Made by a program: the position numbers and the translations under genes. From assembly GCA_030145245.1 (NCBI GenBank), contig JAQYWC010000053.1, positions 84,381 to 148,380 of the forward strand: a stretch of DNA of 64,000 nt, given 5' to 3'. Positions 41,643-51,248 of this stretch are shown here, piece by piece; positions within the stretch are counted from its first letter, which is position 1; each line of letters begins with the position of its first letter. Origin of the DNA: Desulfobacterium sp. (GTDB taxonomy: Bacteria; Desulfobacterota; Desulfobacteria; Desulfobacterales; Desulfobacteraceae). Below the pieces are notes generated by a model that made no database searches, was not told where the DNA came from, and worked only from the letters and a program-made list of their open reading frames with translations.

Positions 41643-44075
41643 ATGGAAAATCATAGATATATCGAAGTTGCCGTGGCCCTGCCGGTCCATGGCACGTATA
41701 CATATAAGGTCCCACCAACAATGGTTGCCCAGGCAACTGTCGGCATGCGGGTGCTGGTTCCCTTTGGCCGGCGGCGGGTGACAGGGTACGTTATTGCCCC
41801 CGGCCAGGGGCCGGTTGAGTTCGAGGCAAAGGCGATCAGCGAGGTGCTGGACATGGAACCCCTGTTTCCGCCCGCCATGATCAAGCTGTTTCAATGGGTT
41901 TCAGACTACTACATCCATCCCCTGGGCGAGGTGATCAAGACCGCCCTTCCCAAGGGGTTGAACCGGTATGACGTTTCCGTGGTTACCTTGGCCGAGGCAA
42001 CACAGGCCCTTGATCCGTCGACCCTCACCCCCCTGGAGCAGGAGATTGTGGCACTGTTGAAAAAACGGGGCTCCCTGCCGGTGAAGAACATCCTCGGCCG
42101 GGGAAAATCGTCGGCCACGGCCCTGGTAAAGCGCATGGCCAAGAAGGGTCTGATCCGGGTGGTCTCCACCCTCAAGAAAGACCAGGTCCAGATGAAGACG
42201 GAGAAGTTTATCTCATCCACCAACAAGAGCCGTGAAGGGGTGAAACTCTCCACCAAGCGGAAGCTGGTGCTGGATCTTGTTACGGAAAAGGGGGAGATCT
42301 CCCTCCAGAGTCTCAAGGCCGAACTTCCCACCGCCCCGAGACTGGTCAAGCTTCTTTTTGAGGCAGGATTCCTTGAGATAACCGAACGCCAGGTGTTCAG
42401 GGATCCCCTGGGCGATACCGTGGATCCGGACGTGCCGCCCCAGCTCACCGAGGAGCAGGCCGGGGTGGTCGACCAGGTGCGATCCACCATGGACAAGGGG
42501 TTCCAGCGCTTTCTTTTGTCCGGCGTCACGGGCAGCGGCAAAACCGAGGTGTACATGCGGTTGGTGACCGACGCCATTGACCGGGGCCGGGGGGCTCTTG
42601 TGATGGTGCCTGAGATCTCGCTGATCTCCCAGACCGAGCGCAGGTTCCGGGCGCGGTTCGGCAATAAGATCGCGGTGCTCCACAGCGGTCTGTCCAAGGG
42701 CGAGCACCTGGACCAGTGGAACCGGATCACCAGCGGTGAGGCCACCATCGTGATCGGTGCCAGGTCGTCCATATTCGCTCCCATCAATAAGCTTGGGATC
42801 ATCCTGGTGGATGAGGAGCACGACACCTCCTACAAGCAGGAGACAGGTCTTCGCTACAATGCCCGGGACATGGCCGTGGTCCGGGCTCAGTTTAACGACA
42901 TTCCCGTGATTCTCGGGTCTGCCACCCCTTCGGTGCAGTCCTATTACAATGTGTGTGAAGGGCGGTTCCAGGAGCTGAAGCTGGAAAAACGGGTCAACCA
43001 GAACCCCTTGCCCGAGATCGAGCTTGTGGATTTGAAGCGGTACAAGGATTTCCGGGGCCGGGAGCGGATCATCACACCGGAGCTTTCAAAGGGGATTGCC
43101 CAGAGCCTCGACCGGGGGGAGCAGGCTTTGATCTTCCTCAACCGGCGGGGGTATGCCACCTATCCCGTGTGCGAATCCTGCGGGGAGCCCGTGAAGTGCC
43201 GGTTTTGCGATCTCACCATGACACTGCACATGGACAAAAACGAGTTCCGCTGCCATCTGTGCGGGTTCAGCATCTCCATGCAGATGCGCTGTCCCAATTG
43301 CGACGCCAAAAAGATCAAGCCCCTGGGGTTTGGTACGGAACGGATCGAGAACATGTTACAGGTCCTCTTTCCGGACGCCCGGGTGGCACGGCTTGATCAG
43401 GATACCGGCGGCAAAAAAGGGGCCATGGTGTCGATCCTGAAAAAGGTGAAGCACCGCACCGTGGATATCATTGTGGGCACCCAGATGCTGGCCAAGGGCC
43501 ACGATTTTCCCTTTATCACCCTGGTGGGGGTGATCTGCGCGGATCTCTCCCTTAATTTTCCCGACTTCAGGGCAGGGGAGAGAACCTTCCAGCTCCTGGC
43601 CCAGGTGGCGGGCCGGGCCGGCCGGGGGGATCGGAAGGGACGGGTGGTGATGCAGACCTATAACCCGGAACACTTCAGCATCGAAGCGGCCAAGAACCAG
43701 GACTTTATCGAGTTTTATCATAAGGACCTGCCCTTTCGAAAGGGGCTCTCCTATCCGCCCTTTTCCAGGATCATCCAGCTGAAGATCACCAGCACGGATA
43801 AGGAGAAGGTGAAGCAGCACGCCCTGCTGGTGGGGGAGATCTGTAAAAAGATGCTTGATAAAGACACGGAAAACGGGCATTTTATCCAGGTGTTAGGGCC
43901 CATTGAGGCGGGCATTCCAAAGATCGCCCTGCGGTACCGGTGGCAGATCTTGTTGAAAAGCGTCTCGGCCAGCCTGCTGAACAGGCTAGTCAGGGCCATG
44001 GTGGCGGAGAAGAAAGTCTTTGCCAACAAGGATGTAAAGGTTGCAATTGATGTGGATCCCTATTTCATGATGTAG
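41643..44075 (+). CDS. priA: Primosomal replication-restart helicase
   Basis: PriA restarts stalled replication forks by remodelling DNA and loading DnaB. The 810-residue protein has an N-terminal 3'-DNA-binding region (IEVAVALPVHGTYTYKV), Walker A LSGVTGSGKTEVYMR, Walker B LVDEEHDTSYKQ, and two zinc sites CESCGEPVKCRFC and CHLCGF ... CPNCD. AGGAGG precedes the ATG. All catalytic parts are present. Confidence 0.96.
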   Translation: MENHRYIEVAVALPVHGTYTYKVPPTMVAQATVGMRVLVPFGRRRVTGYVIAPGQGPVEFEAKAISEVLDMEPLFPPAMIKLFQWVSDYYIHPLGEVIKTALPKGLNRYDVSVVTLAEATQALDPSTLTPLEQEIVALLKKRGSLPVKNILGRGKSSATALVKRMAKKGLIRVVSTLKKDQVQMKTEKFISSTNKSREGVKLSTKRKLVLDLVTEKGEISLQSLKAELPTAPRLVKLLFEAGFLEITERQVFRDPLGDTVDPDVPPQLTEEQAGVVDQVRSTMDKGFQRFLLSGVTGSGKTEVYMRLVTDAIDRGRGALVMVPEISLISQTERRFRARFGNKIAVLHSGLSKGEHLDQWNRITSGEATIVIGARSSIFAPINKLGIILVDEEHDTSYKQETGLRYNARDMAVVRAQFNDIPVILGSATPSVQSYYNVCEGRFQELKLEKRVNQNPLPEIELVDLKRYKDFRGRERIITPELSKGIAQSLDRGEQALIFLNRRGYATYPVCESCGEPVKCRFCDLTMTLHMDKNEFRCHLCGFSISMQMRCPNCDAKKIKPLGFGTERIENMLQVLFPDARVARLDQDTGGKKGAMVSILKKVKHRTVDIIVGTQMLAKGHDFPFITLVGVICADLSLNFPDFRAGERTFQLLAQVAGRAGRGDRKGRVVMQTYNPEHFSIEAAKNQDFIEFYHKDLPFRKGLSYPPFSRIIQLKITSTDKEKVKQHALLVGEICKKMLDKDTENGHFIQVLGPIEAGIPKIALRYRWQILLKSVSASLLNRLVRAMVAEKKVFANKDVKVAIDVDPYFMM

Positions 44076-44084
44076 GAGAGGTTG

Positions 44085-44741
44085 ATGGAAATTCTATCCA
44101 AAGGGCATGTGTCAAAGCTGCTGGTCATCGACAACTATGACAGCTTTACCTACAACCTGGTGCAGATGTTCACCGGTTTCGACCTTGAGATCAACGTGGT
44201 CCGGGCGGACAAGATTTCAGTGGAAGCGGCCGAGGCCCTTGATCCTTCCTATGTGCTCATCAGCCCCGGTCCCAAGGATCCGGTCCATGCCGGGATTTCC
44301 ATGGATGTGATCCGTGCCTTTTGCGGCAAGCGGCCGGTGCTGGGGGTGTGCCTTGGCATGCAGTGCATCAATGAGGTGTTTGGCGGCAGGACGGTTCGGG
44401 CGCCCCTGCCGGTCCACGGCAAAAAAGACTGGATCCGCCATGAAAACCAGGGGATATTCAAGGGCATGCCCTCACCCTTTGCCGCTGCCCGTTACCACTC
44501 CCTGATCATCGAAGGGATCAACCCGGATCTTGAGGTGACCGCCTGGAACAGGGAGGGGATCGCCATGGGGGTGGAGCTGCCCGGGGCCCGGCTGTTCGGC
44601 GTCCAGTTCCATCCGGAGAGCTTTCTCACCGAGCAGGGCCATGTTCTCATTGAAAATTTCCTGGCAGCGGGCGAAGGTGGGTCAGCCCAGGAGCTTGTTA
44701 ACGAAAAGATAGGGGCCAAGGTTGTCGAAGTGTTCCCGTGA
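44085..44741 (+). CDS. pabA: Glutamine amidotransferase, aminodeoxychorismate/anthranilate synthase component II
   Basis: The glutaminase subunit that gives ammonia to PabB or TrpE. The 218-residue class I amidotransferase has LLVIDNYDSFTYNLVQM at the start, nucleophile Cys in VLGVCLGMQCI, and His-Glu in GVQFHPESF. An in-frame TTG at 44082 is a poorer start than ATG 44085 behind AGGAGAG. The partner gene is not adjacent, so folate or tryptophan use cannot be told. The 3' end overlaps the zinc-ribbon/PilZ-like gene by 60 bases tail to tail. Confidence 0.9.
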   Translation: MEILSKGHVSKLLVIDNYDSFTYNLVQMFTGFDLEINVVRADKISVEAAEALDPSYVLISPGPKDPVHAGISMDVIRAFCGKRPVLGVCLGMQCINEVFGGRTVRAPLPVHGKKDWIRHENQGIFKGMPSPFAAARYHSLIIEGINPDLEVTAWNREGIAMGVELPGARLFGVQFHPESFLTEQGHVLIENFLAAGEGGSAQELVNEKIGAKVVEVFP

Positions 44742-45164
44742 CGCGAACTCCGCACTGAGGTAAGGCCCGTCCGTGGCGGTCACCACCACCTCTTTTTTCA
44801 CCATGGACTGCTTGCCGTCGTCCAGGACAAATTCAAGCTGGAGCTTGTATCCGGGGGGGATTTCCTGGCTGACTTTCAACATGAATGTCACCCCCCTGGC
44901 GTTGAGCCGCTTGACGGTCATGGGGCCGCACCATTTTCCCAGCTCCTTGCTGGTGTAAGTGCCCCAAAGTTTCATATTCTTGATGTTCTGTCCCCGCTGT
45001 TCCAGCACGGCCCGGAAGGTTTGGCCGCAGGCACAACAGCATTTTATCCGGGTCTTGGGTTTCCGAATGTTGTACTGGGAGAGCTGCATGATCTTTTGCC
45101 GGTTGCAATGGGGGCATCGCAGGGTTGCCGTGTCAAGGCTGTCTATCAGTATTTGGTTTGCCAT
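44682..45164 (-). CDS. Zinc-ribbon protein with possible PilZ domain
   Basis: A 160-residue cytoplasmic protein starting at ATG 45164 (GGAG 6 bases before). Residues about 16-50 form a zinc ribbon (CPHCNRQK ... CCCACGQTF). The rest is beta-rich with VKRLNARGVTFMLKV and YLSAEFASREHFDNLGPYLFV. That shape fits a PilZ barrel, but the Arg-x3-Arg signature for c-di-GMP is not clear (only NARGVTF-type residues), so binding is doubtful. Its 3' 60 bases overlap pabA antisense. Confidence 0.6.
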   Translation of the reverse strand: MANQILIDSLDTATLRCPHCNRQKIMQLSQYNIRKPKTRIKCCCACGQTFRAVLEQRGQNIKNMKLWGTYTSKELGKWCGPMTVKRLNARGVTFMLKVSQEIPPGYKLQLEFVLDDGKQSMVKKEVVVTATDGPYLSAEFASREHFDNLGPYLFVNKLLG

Positions 45165-45432
45165 ATTCAGCTCCGTTTCATTAGGGTTGATTGTTGAGGA
45201 TCTCTCCGGTTGCCTTTTCAGGCCGGCCATGGAATCTCCGGCCGTCTTTGGATAATTTCTATTTCACAATTTGTACCATAATTGATAAAAAAGTTTGATC
45301 TTACGGAAATTATTGACTATTGTTGTAGGGCTGGTGGCGTTGGTCCGGGGATGGCAATGGATGTGGTGACGTTATACAGTATGATATCGTTCTATTTCGC
45401 CAACATGATGATATTTCGTTACGGAAAAAACA

Positions 45433-46968
45433 ATGGAAAACTCTTCGTTTGAGCTGTTTAAATCCTTTGCAGGGGAGCTTGATCCTGACATCCTGCAAAA
45501 AAAGTTTCTCAATTCCCTGCTAAAGCTTCAGAACGTCCACAGGGGCTCGATCTGGATCAAGAAGAACCACAGGTACGAGTGCATCGAGGCCGTTGGTGAA
45601 GAGCGGGACAACATCAAGGGCGTCAGCCTCTCCACCCGGCAATCCAGCATCGTGGGCTGGGTGATCGAGAACGGAAAGATGACGGTGTCCGATCCCGGCC
45701 GGGATGAGCGCCACTACCGGGAGCTTGAGGATAACCTTGCCGTCAAGAGCAGCCTCATCCTCTGTTTTCCCCTTTTTCTCAAGGATAGATCCGTGTACGG
45801 GGCGGTTCAGGTGATCGACACCAGCCCGGACAAGAGTCACCTCAACCTTGATGAAGGCTATCTTGCAAACCTGCAGAACCTGGTGGACATCGGATCTGTG
45901 GCCCTGGGCAATGCCGTGCTCTACCGGGAAAAGCTTCAGGAGACCGAGAGTCTCAAGAGCGCCCTTAAGGAGTATCGGGATGAGAAGCACATTGTGGGCC
46001 ATAGCCGGGCGTTTCAAGATTCCATGAATCTTCTCAAGAGCTATGCCGGGTCTGACTTCCATGTGCTGATCACAGGGGAGAGCGGCACCGGAAAGGAGCT
46101 TGTGGCGGAACGGCTCCACCGGTCCGGGCTTCGCAAGAACAATCCCTTCCTGGTCCAGAACTGCAGCTCCATTCCCGAGACTCTGCTTGAGAGCGAGCTG
46201 TTCGGCTATAAGAAAGGCGCTTTTTCAGGGGCGGTCAGGGACAAGAAAGGGCTGTTTGAGGCGGCCGACGGCGGCACCGTGTTCCTGGACGAGATCGGGG
46301 ATATGCCCATGAACATCCAGGCCAGCATCCTGAGGGTGCTCCAGAACAACGAAGTCAAGCCCCTTGGTTCCACCCGGGTGAGGCACGTGGATGTGCGGAT
46401 CATCTCAGCCACCCACCGGGATATCAAGAAGATGGTTGCTGAAAACACCTTTCGCCAGGACCTTTTTTACCGGCTGGCCGTGCTGCCCATCCACCTTCCC
46501 CCATTGCGGGAGAGGCGGGAGGATATCCCGCTCCTGGTCAAGCATTTCCTTGCCAGGGAGGGGGCAAAGGCCGGGGGTACACCCAAAGGGGTGGGATCCG
46601 AGGCCATGCGCCGGCTCACCTCCTGGTCCTGGCCGGGCAATATCCGTGAGCTGGAGAATCTCATCAAATACCTCATGGTGGTGACCGACGGTAACACCAT
46701 TGATCCGGAGGCCATCTCCCTGGGGGGGGGCGACACGGCGCTTCCCCAAGGCCCGGGGGCGGATGCCCGGTTGCCTGCCCGGGTGACACAGCCAGGGGAG
46801 ATCGATTTTGGCAATTGCACCTGGCTTGAGGTGGAAAAGAATTATGCCCTTTATCTGCTTGGCAAGAACTCCTGGAACGTCACCTGGGCTGCCAGGGATT
46901 CGGGCCTGAACCGGTCGACATTTGCCTCCCGGCTCCGGCGGCTGGGCATTCGGAAACAGAAACGATAG
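45433..46968 (+). CDS. GAF-domain sigma-54-dependent transcriptional activator
   Basis: A 511-residue enhancer-binding protein. Residues about 20-170 form a GAF sensor domain (HRGSIWIKKNHRYECIEAVG). The central AAA+ has Walker A GESGTGKELVAER, GAFSGAVRDKKG (the sigma-54-contact GAFTGA loop, with S for T) and EAADGGTVFLDEIGDMP. The C-terminal Fis helix-turn-helix is NVTWAARDSGLNRSTFASRLRRLG. It opens polymerase at sigma-54 promoters in response to a ligand or redox cue on GAF. Its targets are unknown. It is convergent with the MaoC-like gene. Confidence 0.92.
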   Translation: MENSSFELFKSFAGELDPDILQKKFLNSLLKLQNVHRGSIWIKKNHRYECIEAVGEERDNIKGVSLSTRQSSIVGWVIENGKMTVSDPGRDERHYRELEDNLAVKSSLILCFPLFLKDRSVYGAVQVIDTSPDKSHLNLDEGYLANLQNLVDIGSVALGNAVLYREKLQETESLKSALKEYRDEKHIVGHSRAFQDSMNLLKSYAGSDFHVLITGESGTGKELVAERLHRSGLRKNNPFLVQNCSSIPETLLESELFGYKKGAFSGAVRDKKGLFEAADGGTVFLDEIGDMPMNIQASILRVLQNNEVKPLGSTRVRHVDVRIISATHRDIKKMVAENTFRQDLFYRLAVLPIHLPPLRERREDIPLLVKHFLAREGAKAGGTPKGVGSEAMRRLTSWSWPGNIRELENLIKYLMVVTDGNTIDPEAISLGGGDTALPQGPGADARLPARVTQPGEIDFGNCTWLEVEKNYALYLLGKNSWNVTWAARDSGLNRSTFASRLRRLGIRKQKR

Positions 46969-46975
46969 CCTGTCT

Positions 46976-47878
46976 CTACAGGCTTTTTATTCTGCCTGCA
47001 ACATGGGGAAGCCCTGAGGTTGCGTCCCTGAGTTCAAACGACACGGTGTTGCCAAAGGTCTCATACCCCAGGGCCACCCTGGCCGGGAGATAGACCGGCA
47101 GCTTGAACCCGGCCTCAACAATCATGGGAAACTCAAAGGTGATTTTACTCCGGATGGCGGCAAGGCTCCTTGCAAGGGTGTACATGCCGTGGGCAATGGG
47201 GGATCTGAATCCCAGGAGCCTGGCTGAAAACCCATAGAGATGGTGGGGGTTGTAGTCGTTGGATGCCCGGGCATAGGCCCGTCCGGTATCTTCAGCAAGG
47301 TTAAATATCTCCTTGACCGGCAGGGGGGGCGGGGTTTGTTTTTTCTTTTTCCCTGATCCCTTTGTCCTGCGCCTGGAGAGAAATGTAGCCACCCCTTCCC
47401 ACACCAGTTCATTGCCGGATCTCACCTCAAGAAAGCACTCCAGGGTTATTCCCCTGTCGTCCTTTGTCATCCTCTTAAGCCCGCATTGGGCGTCAAGGAT
47501 CTCCGTTTCGTTCACCGGCCTGTGCTGGACAAGGCTTTGGCGGGTATGGATGAGGCCCATGGGACTGATGGGAAAGAAGGGGGAGGTGATGAGTTTGCCC
47601 AGCATGCCGACGAACAGGGTCTCAAGGTATATGCCCGGCAGAACGGTCTGGTCCCTGGGCTCGTGGCACACCCGCCGGAACGCTTTGATCCGTTCAGGCT
47701 CGGGGGGGATGCGGTCCATGGAGACCCGCATGCCGTGGACCTCTTTGTCCGTCAACCTTCCCTGGCGTTTGGAAAGGGAGAGCAGCAGGGCCTTTGAAAA
47801 GACCTGGCCCATGGAGGGGGCGTTGGAAAGGGCGATCGCTATCTCCGGGGTTGCAAGTTCCACGTTCTCTGTTTCCAT
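46976..47878 (-). CDS. MaoC-like acyl dehydratase
   Basis: A 300-residue hotdog-fold protein. The hydratase motif is ARASNDYNPHHLYGFSA (Asp and His) followed by SPIAHGMYTLARSLAA, matching the (R)-specific enoyl-CoA/ACP hydratase signature. The N-terminal half looks like a second, degenerate hotdog. Such proteins hydrate 2-enoyl thioesters in fatty-acid, PHA or acyl-CoA metabolism. It is 15 bases downstream of ybaK. Confidence 0.82.
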   Translation of the reverse strand: METENVELATPEIAIALSNAPSMGQVFSKALLLSLSKRQGRLTDKEVHGMRVSMDRIPPEPERIKAFRRVCHEPRDQTVLPGIYLETLFVGMLGKLITSPFFPISPMGLIHTRQSLVQHRPVNETEILDAQCGLKRMTKDDRGITLECFLEVRSGNELVWEGVATFLSRRRTKGSGKKKKQTPPPLPVKEIFNLAEDTGRAYARASNDYNPHHLYGFSARLLGFRSPIAHGMYTLARSLAAIRSKITFEFPMIVEAGFKLPVYLPARVALGYETFGNTVSFELRDATSGLPHVAGRIKSL

Positions 47879-47893
47879 GGGCTCTCCTTTTCT

Positions 47894-48361
47894 CTATTTG
47901 GCGATATGGGCGAAACTGCCCGATGTCAGGTTTTTGAGATCTTCCGGGGCAAGCTCGATGTCCAGGCCACGGCGACCGGCACTCACATAGATGGTGGCAT
48001 GGGACTGGGCTGAATCGTGGATCACGGTTTTCAGCCTTTTTTTCTGGCCCAGGGGGCTCACCCCGCCCAGCACATAGCCGGTGGTGCGCTGTACATGGTT
48101 TTTGTCGGCCATCTTGGCCTTCTTGGCGCCAAGGACCTTGGCTGCGGTTTTCAGGTCCAGCTGGTGGGTGACCGGTACCACGCACACGGCCAGGGTTGAG
48201 CCGTCCAGCTCAACCACCAGGGTCTTAAACACTCGTTCCGGTGCCACACCCAGCTTTTCCGCGGCCTCTTCGCCGTAGGATGCGGCAGTGGGATCGTGGT
48301 CATAGGGGTGAAGTTGATAGTCTATCTTTGCTCTTTTTGCGCTCTTGATTCCAGGGGTCAT
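47894..48361 (-). CDS. ybaK: Cys-tRNA(Pro)/Cys-tRNA(Cys) deacylase YbaK
   Basis: A 155-residue free-standing editing domain that hydrolyses mischarged Cys-tRNA-Pro. Recognisable blocks are YDHDPTAASYGEEAAEKLGV, VFKTLVVELDGSTLAVCVVP, and the substrate-pocket end TTGYVLGGVSPLGQKK. The start at ATG 48361 is near the family's usual length. It precedes the MaoC-like gene in the same direction. Confidence 0.93.
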   Translation of the reverse strand: MTPGIKSAKRAKIDYQLHPYDHDPTAASYGEEAAEKLGVAPERVFKTLVVELDGSTLAVCVVPVTHQLDLKTAAKVLGAKKAKMADKNHVQRTTGYVLGGVSPLGQKKRLKTVIHDSAQSHATIYVSAGRRGLDIELAPEDLKNLTSGSFAHIAK

Positions 48362-49142
48362 GGTCTTTCCCTTGTGTAATGTTTTACCTATATTTCCGGA
48401 TCCTGTGGGGAATCCGGATCCAAGGATTCACTATCAATATCACACTTTGTTGTAAAGGGATAATCCACCCAAACCCCCTTGTATGGCCTGTTCCAACTCC
48501 CATGGCAGGGACCCTGGAAACAGGTAAATCAATAATCTTGAACCGATCTGGAAAAGAGTTCAAAATTTTGAACCCAAAGAGAATCAATGATTTATCCCGT
48601 CATTCAGGTGTCTTATGCTGTTTGCGTGAAAGAGAGGTGCCTGGCGTGTTCAAAAAAATGAATTTTCCCGGCCTCCCACGGTCCTGCTGGCAGGGGCGTT
48701 GGCATGGTTGTGGATTATTCTTAGAGGGATAAGTTGTGTGATTTCAATGGTGTATAAAATCATCTTTATGAAATGTAAATTATTTTCGATGTTTGGCAAG
48801 CAAGTTGCATTATAATTAAGACAAGTTAACAAAATATGTTAATTTCATCTTTTTCCTCCTTTTCTTAAATTGGCTATCCGGATTTTCCGGGTGGCCTTTT
48901 TAAGTTTTATGGGGTCATATTTATGGGGTCAGGCCTGGCTTATTCGCTTATTGCCTTCATCCTTGGTTCTGATCATGACCACCCCTCCCTGTAACGCCTT
49001 ACGCCCTGCCCTTATCGAAACCACCTATGAAGAACCCTTTTGCCATCTGAATTACCGATTTGACTCCGCTTTGGGAAGTTGTGTAGAAAACACCACCCAA
49101 TTTGAGCCTTTGACCTATAATCCTGAAGAGAGAGTTCTGTTT
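48362..49142. other. 780-bp intergenic region upstream of the Aap-type transporter
   Basis: No convincing gene: a continuous frame reaches upstream of the binding protein to 48870, but it has no signal sequence or ribosome site. Contents include a hairpin TCCGGAT ... ATCCGGA (48395-48418) upstream of ybaK, a -10-like TATAAT at 48811, a palindrome TTAACA-N5-TGTTAA (48826-48842), and copy 2 of the dispersed repeat at 48911-48954. The palindrome may be an operator for the transporter operon. Confidence 0.5.
48911..48954 (+). repeat. Dispersed repeat, copy 2
   Basis: GGGGTCATAT, then ATGGGGTCAGGCCTGGC and TTATTCGCTTATTGC. The 32-base core from 48923 matches the copy at 52222 with two mismatches, in the same orientation. 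The two copies flank the amino-acid ABC transporter module about 3.3 kb apart. Confidence 0.8.
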
Positions 49143-50159
49143 ATGAAACACCTGAAGTTGATGTCCCTCCTTGTTGCCCTGCTGTCTGTCTCCGGAATGG
49201 CCCATGCCGGAAAAATGCTGGATTCTGTACGATCCAGGGGTTATGTTCAAGCCGGTGTCAATACCGGCGCCCCGGGTTTCTCCATGCCCGACAACCAGGG
49301 GAAATGGCACGGCCTGGATGTGGATATTGCCCGGGCCGTTGCGGCCGCCCTTTTCAATGATCCCGAAAAGATCCGGTTTACTCCGCTTTCCACCCAGCAG
49401 AGGATCCCGGCCCTCCAGTCGGGTGAGATAGATATCCTTTCCAGGCAAACGACTCTTACCCTCTCCCGGGACACTGCCATGGGGATCGAGTTTGTCTCGC
49501 CTGTCTTCTATGACGGCCAGAGCTTCATGGTGCGAAAGGATATGGGGATCAAAGAGATCAGGGAGCTGGACGGTGCGAGCATCTGCATCCTTCCCGGTTC
49601 CACCACGGAGATGAACGTGGCCGACTATTTCCGTGCCCACGGCATCTCCTTTAAACCGGTCCAGATCGAAAGCAGGGAGGAACTGCTCAAGGCCTTTGTT
49701 TCCGGCCGGTGCGATTGCCTGACCAACGATGCCTCCTCCCTGGCCAGCCAGCGAACCATCACGGGCGATCCTGCCGCCTACATGATTTTTCAGGAGTTCC
49801 TTTCTAAAGAGCCCCTTGCTCCGGCCGTGCGACAGGGAGACCCCGCATGGAAAAACATCGTTAAATGGACCATCTTTGCTTTGATCGAAGCGGAAGATCT
49901 TGGCATCACATCCAAGAATGTCGACACCATGCTCAAGAGCAGCAACCCCAGGGTTAAACGTTTCCTCGGCGTCACCCCGGGCAACGGGAAAAGCCTTGGA
50001 TTGTCCGAAGACTGGGCCTGCAACATTGTTCGCCATGTGGGAAATTATGGCGAAGTGTTTGAGAGAAACCTTGGAAAAAGCACCCCCCTCAACCTGGACC
50101 GGGGCCTCAACGAGTTGTGGAAAAACGGCGGCCTCATGTATGCTCCCCCGTTTCATTAA
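49143..50159 (+). CDS. aapJ: Amino acid ABC transporter substrate-binding protein (AapJ-like)
   Basis: A 338-residue periplasmic protein of the general L-amino-acid (Aap) type. ATG 49143 gives a signal peptide (MKHLKLMSLLVALLSVSG, cleavage near AHA). Family blocks: VRSRGYVQAGVNTGAPGFS, GLDVDIARAVAAALF, ALQSGEIDILSRQTTLTLSRD and SGRCDCLTNDASSLASQR. Length and motifs are close to AapJ/BztA. A longer frame upstream to 48870 runs through the dispersed repeat and is not used. Confidence 0.9.
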   Translation: MKHLKLMSLLVALLSVSGMAHAGKMLDSVRSRGYVQAGVNTGAPGFSMPDNQGKWHGLDVDIARAVAAALFNDPEKIRFTPLSTQQRIPALQSGEIDILSRQTTLTLSRDTAMGIEFVSPVFYDGQSFMVRKDMGIKEIRELDGASICILPGSTTEMNVADYFRAHGISFKPVQIESREELLKAFVSGRCDCLTNDASSLASQRTITGDPAAYMIFQEFLSKEPLAPAVRQGDPAWKNIVKWTIFALIEAEDLGITSKNVDTMLKSSNPRVKRFLGVTPGNGKSLGLSEDWACNIVRHVGNYGEVFERNLGKSTPLNLDRGLNELWKNGGLMYAPPFH

Positions 50160-50165
50160 GATCGT

Positions 50166-51248
50166 TTGAAAAACAGTATCATCCCGGGGCCGGGCATTGT
50201 CCGGGCCCGGGGAGATAAAAAATCATTGAGAAAAACCATCCATACTAAAAAAAAGTTGTTCCTGCCGTTGCTCTTAACAGGATGTCTCCTGGTGATCTCC
50301 TGGCAGTTATACAAAAACGTCTCAGCCAGCCTGGCCCGCCAGGCTATTACCACGGGATTTGAGTTCCTCATCCATGAAGCGGCATTTGAGATCGGCGAGT
50401 CCCCCATTGCCTATTCGGCTGCGGACACCTATGCCAGGGCCCTGGTGGTGGGATTTTTAAATACCCTCAAGGCGGGCATGGCGGGCATGGCCGTGGCGCT
50501 TGTCCTGGGTGTTGCCGTGGGCATTGCCAGGCTTTCCTCCCATAGCCTTGTATCCTTTGCTGGTGCATGCCATGTGGAAATTATTCGCAATGTGCCGGCC
50601 CTGTTGCAGCTCTTTTTCTGGTACGCCATTCTCAATTCCCTGCTGCCCCCTCCCCGCCATGCATTGAATCCCTGCTGGGGGGTGTTTCTCAGCAACCGGG
50701 GGATCATGTTCCCGGCCCTTGAATTTCATCTGGCGCAATCCGCAGGCGCTGTTGGCTGGATCTTTGGAGGCGTCTCCTTTGACGTGAGCGTCCCGTGCCT
50801 GGCTGGATTCAATTTCAAGGGGGGCACGACCTTTTCCCTTGAATTCACCGCCCTGGTCCTGGGACTTGGGGTCTACACATCGGCCTTTGTGGCAGAAGCT
50901 GTGCGGGCCGGGATCACCGCCATTGGCCGGGATCAGTGGGAAGCGGGTAAAGCCCTTGGCATGCCTCCATCTGTGGTGTTCCGGATGATCATACTTCCCC
51001 AGGCCCTCAGGATAATCATCCCGCCGGTTACCGGGCTTATGCTCGGTCTTGTGAAAAACAGCTCCCTTGCCGTTGCCATCGGGTATCCGGATTTCCTGTC
51101 GGTCAGCAATACTGCCATCAACCAGACCGGCCAGGTGGTGGAGGGGGTGATGATCATTATGGCGGTCTATCTTGCTTTAAGCCTTATCACCTCGTTTGTA
51201 ATGAAAAAATATGACGCCCACATCTCAAAAGGCTGGATAAGACCATGA
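50166..51248 (+). CDS. aapQ: Amino acid ABC transporter permease (AapQ-like)
   Basis: A 360-residue membrane permease with an N-terminal basic region and helix (LFLPLLLTGCLLVISWQLY), a periplasmic stretch, then the permease core (VGFLNTLKAGMAGMAVAL) and EAA loop AVRAGITAIGRDQWEAGKALGMPPS. The start is uncertain: TTG 50166, or TTG 50226 with GGGGAG upstream. ATGs are absent near the expected N-terminus. It lies 6 bases after aapJ. Confidence 0.86.
   Translation: MKNSIIPGPGIVRARGDKKSLRKTIHTKKKLFLPLLLTGCLLVISWQLYKNVSASLARQAITTGFEFLIHEAAFEIGESPIAYSAADTYARALVVGFLNTLKAGMAGMAVALVLGVAVGIARLSSHSLVSFAGACHVEIIRNVPALLQLFFWYAILNSLLPPPRHALNPCWGVFLSNRGIMFPALEFHLAQSAGAVGWIFGGVSFDVSVPCLAGFNFKGGTTFSLEFTALVLGLGVYTSAFVAEAVRAGITAIGRDQWEAGKALGMPPSVVFRMIILPQALRIIIPPVTGLMLGLVKNSSLAVAIGYPDFLSVSNTAINQTGQVVEGVMIIMAVYLALSLITSFVMKKYDAHISKGWIRP

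Noticed and set aside
48870..49142. N-terminal extension of AapJ-like protein
   Set aside because: It runs through the dispersed repeat and has no signal sequence, while ATG 49143 gives a normal signal peptide.
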